A DNA stretch of 64,000 bases from Equus caballus (lineage: Eukaryota > Chordata > Mammalia > Perissodactyla > Equidae): positions 9,767,001-9,831,000 of the forward strand of contig NC_091693.1 in NCBI RefSeq assembly GCF_041296265.1. The letters are read 5' to 3'. Of this stretch, positions 10,701 to 23,444 are shown piece by piece. How positions within the stretch are numbered: the first letter of the stretch is position 1; each line of letters starts with the position of its first letter. Made by a program: the position numbers and the translations under genes. Below the pieces are notes generated by a model. The model had not been told where the DNA came from, did not search any database, and saw only the letters and a list, made by a program, of their open reading frames with translations.

Positions 10701-13700
10701 AGAAGCCAAAAGTAGATAAAATTAGACAAATTTAGCGATAATGTTTTGGTATGTTATCTTATTTGAAAATGACCCAGATATCCAATGAATTTTTTTTTAT
10801 CATTTAATTTCACCTAGAAAAACTTCATAGTTTCAAGTTACCAGAGAGATTCTGGAAGTTATCTTAAATATACATGTCACAACACTAAAAAGTTCACCCA
10901 ACACTTTTAACTTTTTCACATACATTTAGTTGACCCATTCCCAATAATTATTTAGATTGCCTACAAACTTCATGAGGCATTAGACAAAATTAGCCATCAT
11001 TTTAGGTTATTATTTTTGTTAACTAGTTTTGTAATAGAGAGAACATTAGCTTATTTGACCCATAAATGTAGAATAAAGGCTGCCTGCCTGCAGTGTATCC
11101 AATGTTGATAATTCTGACGACATGTCCATTTTCATCAAACCAACAATCTTAAATCAGCTTTCAGTTACCAAATATTAATTTATACCATGTTAATTTGACA
11201 GAAATTTGGGTTAGTTGCGTTTAGAAATAATTTATGGAAGCACTTACTTTAGAGATCTTAATTTTGGCCATGCCACCTGGAGGTAAAGTATCACACATAT
11301 AAAACATACATGAAGACACACATACACAGAGTCTCCACAGCTATTGATTTAAAATTACTGCCATGAATCAGGTACAAAGTTCCCTAATTATGAATCCAAA
11401 TTTTGTTTTAAGCCTTTTTTTTTTTTTTTTTTTTTTTACTAATATTTGTGGAGAAGACACTCAAGATGCTAGATTTTGGTGAGGGCACACTTATGGACAT
11501 TTTTCTTTCCTTTTTCCTTTTTTTTTCCTTCAGTCCTAGGAATCAGTGACGGTCTAGATAGACCCCAGAGGGTTGGCAAGCTCTTTGAGATAAGGCAAAC
11601 GGGTGGAACCTGAACTGCCTCTAGAGCTGCATTTCCAGTCTTGCAAGGATTTTTTTAAGGACAATTGCTCTTGATTTCTCAGAAATTAGGTTGTAACTCA
11701 AATGACATTATAGGTTGACCTGTCTGTCCAGCTACATCACAAAGGCACAGAGAAACCACTCAAGCTTTCTCCAAGATGGAGTTTCTGGGGCATATTTGCC
11801 TTATTGGTTTCTAACGTCTCGGTATCTATGAGCATTTGGAGAGGAATGGGGGAGGCTTGGCATTGGGATTGGAAAAGGACAAGTGAACTTTGAACCGCCT
11901 TCTAGAGCCACACCCCAGGCCCTGCAGAGATTTGCAAGACAAAGATGATTGCTTCCATCTTCCCAAAGAACTGGAAAGAGGTTGACCCACCCTTTCAGCT
12001 GCATTTTTCAATTCAGCAGTTTTTCCAATTTAAGAATCCATCCTCTGACCATTGGCGAGTAGGATCTTAATAGCAACTCAAACCAATAAGCATCTATGGC
12101 TTAACTATGGACGCAAGAGGAGTCCCCAAAAGAAATTGCAAAAGAAGCAGTCCTCACAAGGTCCAGAAAGTTCTCTCCCAAAAATAGTCCAGGAAAACAA
12201 AGGCTTCTGCTGCACAGATGGTAGTGCACTGACAAGCAATGATGGTTGATATGACAAAGGCCCCTGATGGACTGGGACCCCTCATGACCAAAGAGGTCAC
12301 AGAACCAAGACACAGAACAAGACAAAAGAAAAAAAGCCCTCATCTTACATGCACATTAACAGCTTTAGCTATGCTTTGGGTCTCTCGGAGCCAGACTAAC
12401 ACCCAGTGGGGAGGTGCTGTGGGGTTGGGCACTATATGCACTTTACAGAGTAACTCGTCATTGCACAAACATTTTCTTCAGGTTGGCAGGGGACCTGTCA
12501 TCATGTACCCTGATCCATGACCAATTTGTCCTGTCACGGGAGTCTTCTTGACGTGGCAAGCACCCTAATGGCTCTTAACTGCTCAACCTGTACCCACCAG
12601 TACCGCGACCTTTTTTGGCTTCCAAGAAGTCCCATAGCAACAGCTTCCACCTTACGTGCATACTCCATAGGCGGGCCCTATGGCAAAGCCCATTCAGACA
12701 ACAGGCTTATGGAGATGCCTGTGTCTTGCCCTGAGGTTTTTTTCTTTTTATGACAAACTATGCAACAAAACAGAGACAATGTAAAATAGAGGCTGTTTCT
12801 GGGAGGAGGGGGTCAATAAACCAAGGCGTACCCAGTAGCTCACACTATGTCCTCATAGCTAAAAGTCATCCAATGCAGGAAAATGCAGCCTAAGGGGCTA
12901 CAGGTGGGGATCGAATGAGCATTTCCCATTGTTTCAGAATTTAGACACGGCCGGTCAAAAGTATATTTATGCAGCAGCTGGAACCAGATCCTGAAAAGTG
13001 TAGGCATCTCCGAACTCAAGAGCCTCACAATGGAAGCCCAGCCCAGGCTTTCTCCTAATGGCCAGTGTAATTCTCCTGAGGCTGATGGCAGTTTGGTAGA
13101 ACCCTGAGCCACAGACAGGAGGGCAACCTGAATTTCTGCCCGACTCTCTGACTATAAATGGAGTCCCACTGTAGCTTTGGGAACCCCCAACCTGACGATC
13201 ATCCAGCCAGGCCCTCAGGACACACAGCAAGCTTGGTAAGACTCCGCAGTTCTCTGCAAACACCTGCAGCGCCTGGAACCTCTAGGTCGAAAGGTGGAGC
13301 CCTTGACTCTTTAAAGATTTCTTTGTTTCTCGGTATGAAAGCTCACAAAGAGCCCAGAATGGCCACTGTAACTCTGAATTATCCCAGGTTGTCTTGCCAG
13401 CTCTGTACAGTTGTCCCCATTTTATGGGGGGCTTTTCCCAAGATGGCCACAACCAACTGGGTAATTTCTAAAGAGAGTTTGTTACCGTTACTGAGAAACT
13501 CAGTCGCCGAAACAGCCAATTCAACTCAGACAAACATTGACACACAATACAGTTCTACATATAACAGACCGGAATACTAGCTAGCATGCCAGCAGCAGCT
13601 CAGAACCAGTGCCAGGAGCTACTGAAAACCAGACTGCCAGGGGCAAGTCAGAGCCAGCGCCAGGACCGGCCCAGACCTAGAAGCAGCTTCATGAGTGAAA

Positions 13701-13834
13701 CTTTTTTCCTGCCTGCACTTACCTTGGGTGGTTCAGGCCCAATGTTTGGGTCTCAACCCTCCAGGATTCTCCAGAATACAAGGCAAACTTATATTTCCAG
13801 GAAATCAAATCAGAGAGAGAGGTAAACGATAGTC

Positions 13835-14089
13835 AGTCTGGTGGCACAGCAGTTAAGTTGACACGTTCCGCTTTGGCAACCCGGGGTTCACTGGTTCGGA
13901 TCCTGCGTGCGGACATGGCGCCGTTCCACAAGCCATGCTGTGGTAGACATCCCACGTATAAAGTGGAGGAAGATGGGCACAGATGTTAGCTCAGAGCCAG
14001 TCTTCCTCAGCAAAAGAGGAGGATTGGCGGCAGATGTTAGTCCAAGGCTAATCTTCCTCAAAAAAAAAAAAAATTGTTTTTGAAAAAAG
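13835..14089 (+). mobile_element. ERE SINE inside the ERV
   Basis: Head AGTCTGGTGGCACAGCAG, middle CACGTATAAAGTGGAGGAAG, tail TAATCTTCCTC plus a poly-A. GATAGTCA is repeated on both sides (about 13828 and 14090). It inserted after the ERV. Confidence 0.85.
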
Positions 14090-14321
14090 GATAGTCACTT
14101 TCTTAGAGTTACTTATCCAGAGACTAGAGATGTCTGGATCCAGAAGCTGTTTCTCCTCCCAAAGGAAAAAAAAAAAAATGCTGCGGGGCCTGGAGCACGG
14201 CAGCAGGGAAATGAGAATCCAACCAGTGGAGCCTCTAGACGAACGACGCCACACCCCGCTGGGGCTTCCAGAGCCTCGGGGGGGGCGGTCACAGGACCTT
14301 CGACCCTTCGTGGTCGTCAAC

Positions 14322-14780
14322 TGTTACTGCACAAAATTGGGGTTCTCTGCCCGGTGTGCATAAACAAGCCAATTAATTATGGCATCAACCTTTTGTGGGG
14401 AGAAATCAACTTTTATTCCACAATATCGATGTGCAGGGAGATAGGGCGCACGTGCCCTCAGATCTGTCTCCCCGATTCAGGATTTGGGGCAAAATGTAAG
14501 AGGTTAGGGAGGACAGGCTGGCACGTGGACATGCTCGTGGGACAGGCTTTGATTGGCGGGCTCCGAGCATTTATGGTGGGGGTGTGGTGGGGAAGTTAGT
14601 TTTAACAGCGGGTCTTCCTGAATGAGGGGCCCCTGGCTTCTGATAAGAGTCTGACTTTCAAGTTTGGTCCTTGGGATCCATGGGGAGGAGGATCTTTAGA
14701 TCCGAGGTCATTTCAGGTCACAATTTCTTCTTTTATGCATGCTCTGGCTATGTGACTTCACAGTTTTTCTGAAAGACAAT
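14322..14780 (-). mobile_element. 5' LTR of left-arm ERV, part 1
   Basis: It starts TGTTACTGCACAAAATTGGG, as does the partner LTR at 7228, and is interrupted at about 14780 by L1 sequence. The remainder resumes at about 17353 and ends at 17431. Confidence 0.8.
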
Positions 14781-17352
14781 TTTTTTTTGGAAGTTTATTC
14801 TTTTTTTCCCCGTTTTTAAAAAATTGTGATAACGTGGTTTATAACATTATATAAATTTCAGGTGTACATCGTTATATTTCAATTCCCTGTAGATTACGTC
14901 ATGTTTAGCACCCAAAGAACAATTTCCATCCATCACCACACACATGCGCCTAATCACCCCTTTCACCCTCTTCCCTCCCCACTTCCCCTCTGGTAACCAC
15001 CAATCCAATCTCTGTCTCTGTGTGATTGTTTCTTGTTGTTTTTATCTTCTGAGTGAGATCATACGGTCTTTGACTTTCTCCCTCTGATTTATTTCACTTA
15101 GCATAACACCCTCAAGGTCCATCCATCTTGTCACAAATGGCCAGATTGCATCATTTTTCATGGCTGAGTAGTATTCCATTGTGTATATATACCACATCTT
15201 CTTTATCCATTTGTCTCCTGATGGGCACCTAGGTTGCTTCCAAGTCTTGGCTATTGTGAAAAATACTGGTGCACATAGCTTTACACATTCACGTTGTCAA
15301 GTTTTTTGGATAAATACCCAGTAGTGGAATAGCTAGATCATATGGTAGTTCTATTCTTAATTTTTTTAGGAATCTCCATACTGCTTTCCGTAGTGGCTGC
15401 ACCAGTTTGCCCTCCCACCAGCAGTGTACAAAAGTTCTCTTTTCTCCACATCCTCTCCAACACTTGTTGTTTCCTGTCTTCTTAATTATAGCCATTCTGA
15501 CTGGAGTGAGGTGATACCTCATTGTAGTTTTGATTTGCATTTCCCTGATAGCTAATGATGTTGAGTATCTTTTCATATGCCTGTTGGCCATCCATATATC
15601 TTCTTTAGAGAAATGTCTGTTCAGATCTTTGGCCCATTTTTAATTGGGTTGTTAGTTTTATTGTCATTGAGATGTATGAGTTCTTTGTGTATTTTGGGTA
15701 TTAACCCCTTATCAGATACATGGTTTGCAAATATCTTCCCCCAATTGTTAGGTTGTCTTTTCATTTTGTTGATGGTTTCCTTTGCTGTGCGGAAGCTTTT
15801 TAGTTTCATGTAGTCCCATTTATGTTTTCCATTTTTCCCTTGCCCAGTCAGACATGGGACTTGAAAATATGCTGCTAAGACCAACGTCAAAGAGCATATT
15901 GCTTATGTTTTCTTCTGGAAGTTTCGTGGTTTCAAGTTTTACCTTCAAGTCTTTAGTCCATTTTGAGTTGATTTTTGTGCATGGTGTAAGGTAATGGTCT
16001 AATTACATTCTTTTGCATGTGGCTGTCCAGTTTTCCCAACACCATTTATTGAAGAGACTCTCCTTTCTCCATTGTATGCTCTTGGCTCCCTTGTCGAATG
16101 TAAGCTGTCCCTAAATCTGTGGGTTTACTTCTGGGCTCTCGATTCTGTTCCATTGATCTGTGTGTCTGTTTTTGTGCCAGTACCACACTGTCTTTGTTAC
16201 TATGGCTTTGTAGTATATTTTGAAATCAGGGAGTGTGACGCCTCTAGTGACAAATAAAAATGGCAAGCAATAGGATAAATTGGAGAATATGAGGAAGCCA
16301 TTTGGTATAAACCTAATTCAGCCTGACCTTGTCTTTCCAAAAGGGCCTGACCGAGGCCGTTGAGCATGCATTGTATATCTGCTTTAGAGATTCCCTAAGG
16401 CAAGAGCAAAAGGCCCTTGAGATAAAGGTGCAACTTCTCTCCCCCTCCCAATGTTGGCGTCTCCTTACAGATTAAGCATCTTTCTTTAGGCTGGGAACCG
16501 ATTGCAGCGCTCATCTGAGACCTCCCAGCCCGAGGCAACACACCTGCCACCCCATGGCGTTCACTGAGACAGCAGACCTATCTGCCATTTCCATCAATCG
16601 CTGTGCTGACAGAGCAGCCTCGTGACTATTGTAAAAGGGACATTTCAATCATATGTGAAACATACTCTTTGAGGGTATATAACTACCCTGTATAGCCCCA
16701 CTTCTTTGGAGTGCTCTGTTCCTTTGTGGAAAGACTCTCCCGGGTTATAATCCTAAAATTTAAGCTCAGAATAAACTCACCCAAATTTTCATTTATAGAT
16801 TGATTATGGATTATTTTCGTCGACACTAGCTTTGTTCTTTTTTCTCGGGATTCCTTTGGCTATTTGGGGTCTTTTGTTGTTCCATGGAAATTTTAGGATT
16901 CTTTGTTCTATTTCTGTAAAAAATGTTGGAAATTTGATAGGGATTGCCCTGAATCTATACATTGCTTTAGGAAGTACAGGCATTTTAACTATATTTATTC
17001 TTCTGACCCATGAACATGGAATATCTTTCCATTTCTTTGTGTCTTCTTCAATTTCTTTCAACACTGTTTTATAGTTTTCGGTGTACAGATCTTTCACCTC
17101 TTTGGTTAAGTTTATTCCTAGGTATTTAATTCTTTTTGTTGCAATTGTAAATGGGATTATATTCTTAATTTCTCTTTTTGCTACTTTGTCGTTGGTGTAC
17201 AGAAACACAACTGATTTTTGTATATGTTGATCTTGTGTCCTGCGACTTTACCGTATTCCTTTATTATTTCTAAAAGTTTTTTGGTGGATTCTTTAGGCTT
17301 TTCTGTATATAAAATCACGTCATCTGCAAATAGTGACAGTTTCACTTCTTCC
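14781..17352 (-). mobile_element. L1 inserted in the ERV LTR, 5'-truncated
   Basis: A poly-T start (poly-A on the minus strand) and the 3' UTR/ORF2 end read antisense, including the stretch CTGGAGTGAGGTGATACCTC. The target duplication CTGAAAGACAAT is seen at 14769 and 17353. The L1 is itself split by a solo LTR at 16248-16825. ORF2 fragments remain but are not continuous. Confidence 0.88.
16248..16825 (+). mobile_element. Solo LTR (ERV1-like) inside the L1
   Basis: This 578-bp LTR begins TGACAAATAAA and ends CGTCGACA, flanked by a perfect CTAG duplication (16244-16247 and 16826-16829). It holds a TATA-like GGGTATATAA and an AATAAA signal near its end, in plus orientation. No internal viral sequence remains, consistent with LTR-LTR recombination. 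It is the youngest layer of the nest. Confidence 0.82.
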
Positions 17353-17431
17353 TGAAAGACAATTCTTAGTCACTCTGTTGATAAGAGATGAGGTCAGTTG
17401 AACTGGTCCTGGAGGGTCCTGGAGGGTTACA
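17353..17431 (-). mobile_element. 5' LTR of left-arm ERV, part 2
   Basis: The LTR resumes after the L1 with TGAAAGACAATTCTTAGTCA, which matches the partner LTR at about 7700. It ends at GGGTTACA directly before CAAC. Confidence 0.8.
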
Positions 17432-17435
17432 CAAC

Positions 17436-18594
17436 CAGCACCCCCATCAAGTTTCCTGGCGCCCCGGAAGCAGCCAGCCCTCCTTGCCCCTGCCCCAGGA
17501 AAACTCTCATCCTGCAGTATTTAAGACCATGAAGTTCATTTGTCATAAAAATCAAGAAATGGAGTGGCCAGCAGGCTGCCTGTTTCCTGATTTTCATCTT
17601 CCTTCAGGAAATAATGCAAGTGAAAAGCAGCTCATTGCATTCATGGTGGTTGCAGGAATTAAGTCCAGGCTCGGTCAATGTCAGCTTCTTGGTGACTTCT
17701 GGCTGTTTTTTGTGCACAGTGAAGATATTAGGAGGCCCCTTGGTTTTGGAAATGAACATTCAAAAGGGGATAATACCCCTTTTAAAAATCTATTTTTTTA
17801 AGCTGTGAAGTCCATGGGAACCCTACAGTTGTATTCGTAAACATAGGCAAGTGTGCCCATCCGGTCACTGCCGAGGGGAAGCATTTTCTGTAGCATTTGG
17901 TTCCATTGATAAACGGAGCTCATTAAACCCTCTTCAAGATTTTAAGCTGCGTGTGGGATTCTATTTTTGCATGTTATGTATCATGTATTTGCATGTATTA
18001 AGTTGTAAGCGTTCCATTGTCCAGTGAGCTCTAAGTCATCAGTAATCCTGTGCATTCCACGCTTGAACCGTAAATGCAGGGCTGGCTCTTTCCCCTCCTC
18101 CCCCCTCCTCTCCCTCCTTTGCTGGGCCAGGGGGTCCTCCAGCCAGTAGGTGGGTGAGCAAGCGCGGCTCTTGGAGTGGGGAGGCCTGGGGGTCTGAGTG
18201 GGTTGAGGAGGTGCCACTCCACCGGGGGTGGGTCCAGCCTGGGGGTCAGAGGGAGCAGGAGAGGAGGGCGCTGGGCAGAGGCTGGTCCTCGGGCCCGGGT
18301 ATGGAGGGCAGAGGACAGGGGAGTGCCCGGCCCCAGCAGGGGAGGAGGTGTCTGTGTGGGGATGGGGCCCCTGGGAGGTGCTGAGGTGGTGAGGTGCGGA
18401 GGGCGTCCCTGGAGGAAATGGGGCGTGGGTGTCAGCGATGGGAGACAGAGCCCCCCTCACTCTCAGAGGAGGGAGGAGCAGATACCGAAAAGGAGAGGAG
18501 GCCCTCGGACCCTGTGAGGTTGGCTTGGAGTTGGAGGCATCCACGTGAACTGGTGACGTCCTGAGTTGTTTGTGGTTTTAGATGGGAGTGTCCC
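17436..18594. other. Unique and GC-rich DNA shared by both arms
   Basis: The matching right-arm interval is about 31025-32715. The part at 17985-18545 is very GC-rich and holds a proline-rich open frame on the minus strand. The frame shifts between the arms, so I do not call a gene. Confidence 0.5.
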
Positions 18595-18925
18595 TTACAA
18601 AAACTTTTTTTCTGTGAAAAAATGAAAACATACAATTGACCATTTTAACCACTTTTTAAGTGGACAGTTCGGTGGCATTAGTACATTCACATGTTGTGCA
18701 ACCCTGGCCGCCATCCCTCTCCAGAACTTTCCACCTTCCCCAAATGAAACTCTGTCCCTATTAACCCCAGCTCCTCGTTCCCTGGCCCAGTCCCTGGCCC
18801 CCACGGTTCCCCTGCTGTCCCCATGCATTCGCCACTCAGGTCCTGTAAGAATGGAATCACAGAATTGCCCTCCGTGACGGATGAGCAGTATATGCACATG
18901 AAAGAGAAATAAATGTGGGTGCAAA
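18595..18925 (-). mobile_element. Old L1 3'-end fragment, left arm
   Basis: It has the motif order of ancient mammalian L1 3' ends on the antisense strand: a poly-T rich start, ...ATTGACCATTTTAACC..., and GGAATCACA. Present in both arms (right about 30705-31020). Confidence 0.5.
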
Positions 18926-18929
18926 TCCG

Positions 18930-19375
18930 CATGCGCATGTCAGAGGGTGGCACACACGCCACCCCAGCATATGCCCCTTTGGCACAAGGATTAATTTGAG
19001 CCAAAGGCAATTGCAAGACAGAGATGCAAGATGACCTTCTCGTTTCCCTTTTCTTCCTGAAAAAGGAGATAAACTCTGCCTGGGAAAGACGCCCGCCTGT
19101 CCCAGAAGGACAGTGACGCTCTTATCATGAGGTTGAGACCTGGAGAATTCCATGCCAACAGGCCTTGTTGAAATAGTTCTTATCTTCCTTTAGCCTCCCT
19201 GCTATTGGTTTAGCTACTTTCCCACAATTGCCTCTATTGTTCCACAAATAAAAACCACTCAGGGTCAGCCATCTTTGAATCTTCACCTCCTTATGAGGGC
19301 TGCAGTGCCACATAAAACTGATATAAATGTGTCTGCATTTCTCCCATTAACCTGGCACTTTGATAAGTCAGTTTA
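18930..19375 (+). mobile_element. Possible ERV1-type LTR fossil, left arm
   Basis: It has an AATAAAAACCACTC signal near 19246, followed by an R/U5-like stretch ending near CTCCCATTAACCTGG. A matching block occurs in the right arm at about 30245-30720, so it predates the duplication. Family and ends are uncertain. Confidence 0.35.
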
Positions 19376-19774
19376 ACTCTTGGGCCCAGCTGAGCAATCC
19401 TGGGAGGCTGGAGGAGGCGTTCTGCGTGCCCTACTAGGTGTAGACACATCTGCATTCACGTGTCCCCCACCTCCATCCCCTGAGAGAGACGCCTGGATCG
19501 CGATGGGTGCACCTGTGCCCAGATCTTGGTTCCGAGACCGTAGCTTTCTGGACTCAAGGACTCTTGCAGAAACGGCTGTTTCCGAGGCCTAGACTGGGAG
19601 AGTGGAGGACGGGGCAGAAGAGCTCTGCATCGGGGAAGAAGGAGCGTTCACGAGGGGCTGGGCCACGTGGACTGTGGCTGCGTGAGCTCACCTGGAGGAC
19701 CCCACAGGGGGATCTGGGAAGTGGGAGCCACACGAGATGGTACCGGGAACGGAATAGGAAGCTGTGAGCCCAAC

Positions 19775-20145
19775 TGCTGTTGTCTTACTCTGTTAGGGCT
19801 GCTGTAACCAAGAAATCAGCAACTGGCTGGCTTCTAAACCACAGAAACTTATTTCTCAAGCCTCTGGAGGCTGGGGAGTCCAAGGTCAAGGGGCCGACAT
19901 ACTGGGTGACTGGTGAGAGCCTGACTCTTGGCTCTTAGACGGCCTTCTTCTCGCCCTGTCCCCACATGTCTGAAGGGGCAAAGGAGCTCTCTGGGGTCCC
20001 TTTATGAGAACTCTCACCCCACTGGTGAGGGCTCCACCCTCATGACCTCACCTCCTCCCCATGGCTCCCCCTCCACAATGCACTGAGGATTCGGTTTCAA
20101 CATAGACATTTGCAGGCACACAGACTTTCAGTCTATAGCAGATGT
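19775..20145 (-). mobile_element. MaLR (MLT1-type) LTR fossil, left arm
   Basis: Reverse complement of an MLT1-like LTR: GGAGGCTGGGGAGTCCAAGG, the GAGAGCTCC...GGGGTCCCTTTATGAGA block, and TTCAGTCTATAGCA at the end. The right arm carries the same LTR at 29478-29850. Old and degraded. Confidence 0.75.
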
Positions 20146-20999
20146 GAATAATGAAATGATAAAAGTTTGATGAAGAATGTGATAATTTTTGTCTAATTTC
20201 CAAGCACTGCCCCACAAAATGCTTATTAATGACAAGGGACAAAAGGGTAACTTCACGGTGGAGAAGCCTGGATGGGACACTGATCCCATGATCCATCCAA
20301 GTCAGCCTCACCAGCATGGGGACACGTGGAGGGCGTGGCAGCTGGGTAGGATGCACACGGGGTCGCTTCCGTGGGTCTCCTGCCCAAAGTGAACCACCTG
20401 AGCTTAATGCGAGGAAACATCCACCACGACCTTCTAAAGTGCCAAGGTCATGAAAGACAAAGGAAGAGGGAGGGGCCACTCCAGACTGAAGGGACGGACG
20501 CTAAGAGGACATGACAGCCGAACCATCGCCGGGCTCTGAACTGGATCCTTTGCTGGAGGGGACATTACAGGCCGACAGGCAGGACTTGCATGGGGTCTGC
20601 AGGTCAGATGGCAGTGGGGGCTCAGTGTCGAATTCCCGATGTGGACGGTGTAGACGAATGTCCTCGTTTCCAGTAGATACTCATCAGAGCACTCAGGGCG
20701 GTGGGGCTTCCTATTGACCACTCACGACGTGTTGTATTTGCAACTAATCTGTAACTTTGCAATTGTTTCAAAATGTTTAAGTGACGTAAAGATATAGTGA
20801 GTCTTAATTACTTTTAAATGTTCCTGTACTGTTTTTAATGTAATAGGAATCATATTTTTAAATTAAATTCACAAATCTAAATCATTACTCAATTACTATA
20901 TACTTTAAATTGGAATCACAAGGCTATTCGTTTTGCTATTTTAATATGCTAAAGTTCTTTAAAACATTACACATTCTTAATGCACCAAAGTTAACATCA

Positions 21000-21560
21000 T
21001 TTAATAATAGCTCATTGAGATAGAATTCATACCCTTAATACACCCTTTAGTATACGCTTTTAACGTATATAATTTAGTGGGTTTTAGTATATTCACAAAA
21101 TTTGCCACCATCAAGGCTCTGTAATTTTGGAAGAAATTTGCCACCCTGAAAAGAAACCCTGCACCCATAAACCACCCCTCCCCATTCTCTTCCCTGTTCC
21201 TGGAGAAACACATTGATCTGCTTCTATCTCTGGATTTGCCTGTTCTGGCCGTTACACACAAATGGAATCCTACACTGTGTGACGCTTTCTTTCACTCAGC
21301 ATAATGTTTTCAAAGCTCATCCACGTCATAGCATGGAGCAGTGCTTCATTCCTTTCTATGGCTGATTAACATCCTATTGTTCAAATATGCCACATTTTGT
21401 TCATCCGTTCACCAGATGCTGGATGTTTGGGTTGTTTCCATCCCTTGGCGATTATGAATAATGCTTCTCTGAACATTCTGTGGACAATTTTTTGTATGAA
21501 CACATGTTTTCATGTTTCCTGGTTGTATACCTAGGGATAGAATTGATGGGTCCCCCAAAT
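21000..21560 (-). mobile_element. Old L1 3'-end fragment
   Basis: Antisense L1 3' UTR features: AGCATAATGTTTTCAAAGC, TTTCTATGGCTGATTAACAT and TGTATACCTAGGGATAGAAT. It starts directly at the inner edge of the left arm. Confidence 0.7.
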
Positions 21561-22099
21561 ATTTTATATAGTTGTGTCTTTTGACCTCCTCCTTCAGGAG
21601 CCAATGAAGGTTAATAAGTTTCGGTTGGTTGTCTTGTCATTGTCTTTGCGTGTGGAACAGTCCTTTACCCTTTTTGGTTGACAGGAAACTGATTTTTTAC
21701 AAAACTCCAGAGCAGTAGTTCCGTAGAATGTCCCAGTTTCTGATCGTTTCCTTGTGGTGATATTCACATCAGGACGTGCATGACATCAGGTTATGTCACT
21801 CTTGCTGATAAGTTTCATCATTGGGTTAGGTCTTGACCGCCCGATTTCTCCATTTAAAGGTACATTTTCCCGTTTGCACTTCGTAAGTAATCTGTGGACG
21901 CCGCTTAGAAACTAGGTCTTTTTTCATCTTTGACCCAGTGGTTCAAGCTGTCTGAATCTATTCCTGCGCTGGGATGGTGAAAGGATAATAGGATTTGCTT
22001 TTAGGGCTTGACATCCAAAGGCTTGAGGTATTTTGGTCGTTCAGATCTTTCAAAGGCATCGTAGGATGTGGACGAGTGTCTCTAACCCTGGGAAGACTT

Positions 22100-22480
22100 A
22101 GAATCCACTACAGAGATTATGAATGAAATCAGAACGCATGGTGTCAAGTTTGGTGCTATACAACTTGACAATAAAACGATAGACAATTCAAAATGGGCAA
22201 AGGATTTGAAGAGACACTTCTCCAAAAAAGACACACAAATGGCCAATAAGCACATGAAAAGATGCTCAACATCATCAGTCATCGGGAAAATCAAAATCAA
22301 AACCACAATGAGATACCACTTCAACACACTAAGGGGGTTGTAATCAAAATTGGAAAATAGCAAGTGTTGGCAAGGACGTGGCGAAATTAGCACCCTCATA
22401 CACTGCCCATAGGAATGTAAAATGGTGCAGCCACTTTGGAAAACAGTCTGGCAGCTCCTCAAAAGGTTAAACATAGAAGA
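22100..22480 (+). mobile_element. L1 ORF2 3' fragment
   Basis: Sense L1 ORF2 end sequence with the conserved run ...GGCCAATAAGCACATGAAAAG... and CAATGAGATACCACTTC. A residual open frame of 74 codons is only a remnant. Confidence 0.8.
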
Positions 22481-22489
22481 GGTGATGTG

Positions 22490-23440
22490 ATGGTTTCACA
22501 GCCTTGTGAAGATAGTAGAAACCACTGAATTGGGGTAGTGGGGTGGAGGAAAAATTGAAAAAAAAACCCTGTACTTTAAAAATAAAATATCAAGGTCAAT
22601 TATGGTTCATTAGGATGTTATTTTTAGAACAACTGAGAAAAGTTGAACATGATTACATGTGTCCGTCTTTTGAGGTGTGATTCATATTGGGTTCTACAAG
22701 AAAATGATGCTTCGGAAATGCATACCGCAGTATTTAGTGCACACTGCACACTGAGGTAACTTGCCGTCCAATGGCTCACAGCAAGCAAAATGGCAGATAG
22801 GGTAAAATCATAACAACTGGGAACAAGATGACTTCTATACAGGTGCTCGTTGTACCATTCTTTCAACTTTTCTATAGGTGTGAACATTTTCAAAAAGTTG
22901 GGGGAAATAAATGAAACCTGGGCTCCAAAATTTCACAATCAGGACTTATGCAATCCCCAAGAAGAACATCCTCTCCAACGTCCCCACCCCCAGATGTGGC
23001 CATGGGGAGCCACGGAGACAAGGAAGAAGCTCCCTGGAGGCAGGACCAGAACCAGTCTTCGCTGTTCACGTCCAGCGGGCTTGGTCTTTGCTAAGGGCCC
23101 GTGTCTGCTATGTGCTTCCATTTTTCCCCTTTTCCACACAGGAATTCTTTCTACACCTTTGTTTATTGGGCGTCCTGGGCCAGCCACATCTGGGCCTGAT
23201 AAAGAAGACTGTCTTCCTCCAAAATCCTGGACTCTGAGCTTGACACAGTACCCAGATGGGAACCTAATATTGTCTCCATTGGAAGATGCGTGAGTGTGCC
23301 GTGGGTAGGGGAAGAAGTGTATGTATGAGCATTATTGTAGCCAAAGGGGTGGACTGTAGCAGGGAGCACCAGTTGACTGTCCAATATCCATTACCACTGT
23401 CTCTCTTGATCAAAGACTCCTGACTCAGTGCAGGGTGGCA
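22490..23440. other. Spacer DNA with nothing recognised
   Basis: No exon, RNA gene or clear repeat family was seen. Open frames on both strands are short and overlap each other. Confidence 0.35.
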
Positions 23441-23444
23441 ATAT

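Larger units (their letters stand above)
7228..17431 (-). mobile_element. Fossil ERV (ERV1-like) with nested L1, solo LTR and ERE
   Basis: An old retrovirus copy lies on the minus strand: 5' LTR at 17431-14322 (split by an L1), internal part 14321-7776, 3' LTR 7775-7228, all bounded by CAAC duplications. The internal part is AT-rich with no long open frame, so the element is broken many times over. I did not assign gag, pol or env segments. The two LTRs have diverged visibly, which points to considerable age, but the right arm lacks the element, so it is younger than the duplication or was inserted in one arm only. Confidence 0.75.
1545..20998. repeat. Left arm of large inverted duplication
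   Basis: Read as reverse complement, this interval matches 28370-38480 in the same order: GC-rich block, LGALS7, MIR, unique DNA, GC-rich stretch, L1-like tail, LTR-like block, MaLR LTR, AT-rich end. The left arm is about 19.45 kb long. Removing the 10.2-kb LTR/L1 nest (7228-17435) and one ERE (about 5060-5310) leaves about 9.0 kb. That agrees with the right arm stripped of its own insertions, about 8.9 kb. Arm ends were set by eye where similarity fades and could be off by tens of bases. Confidence 0.9.

Noticed and set aside
7776-14321. Possible coding genes in the ERV interior
   Set aside because: Only short frames are open and none matches a host gene. The region is best read as a broken retroviral interior with an ERE.
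17981-18544. 187-codon proline-rich frame on minus, with a 204-codon mirror at 30978-31592
   Set aside because: The frame shifts between the two arms near its 3' part, starts partly in an old L1 tail, and its composition is what GC-rich DNA yields. No splice or family support.
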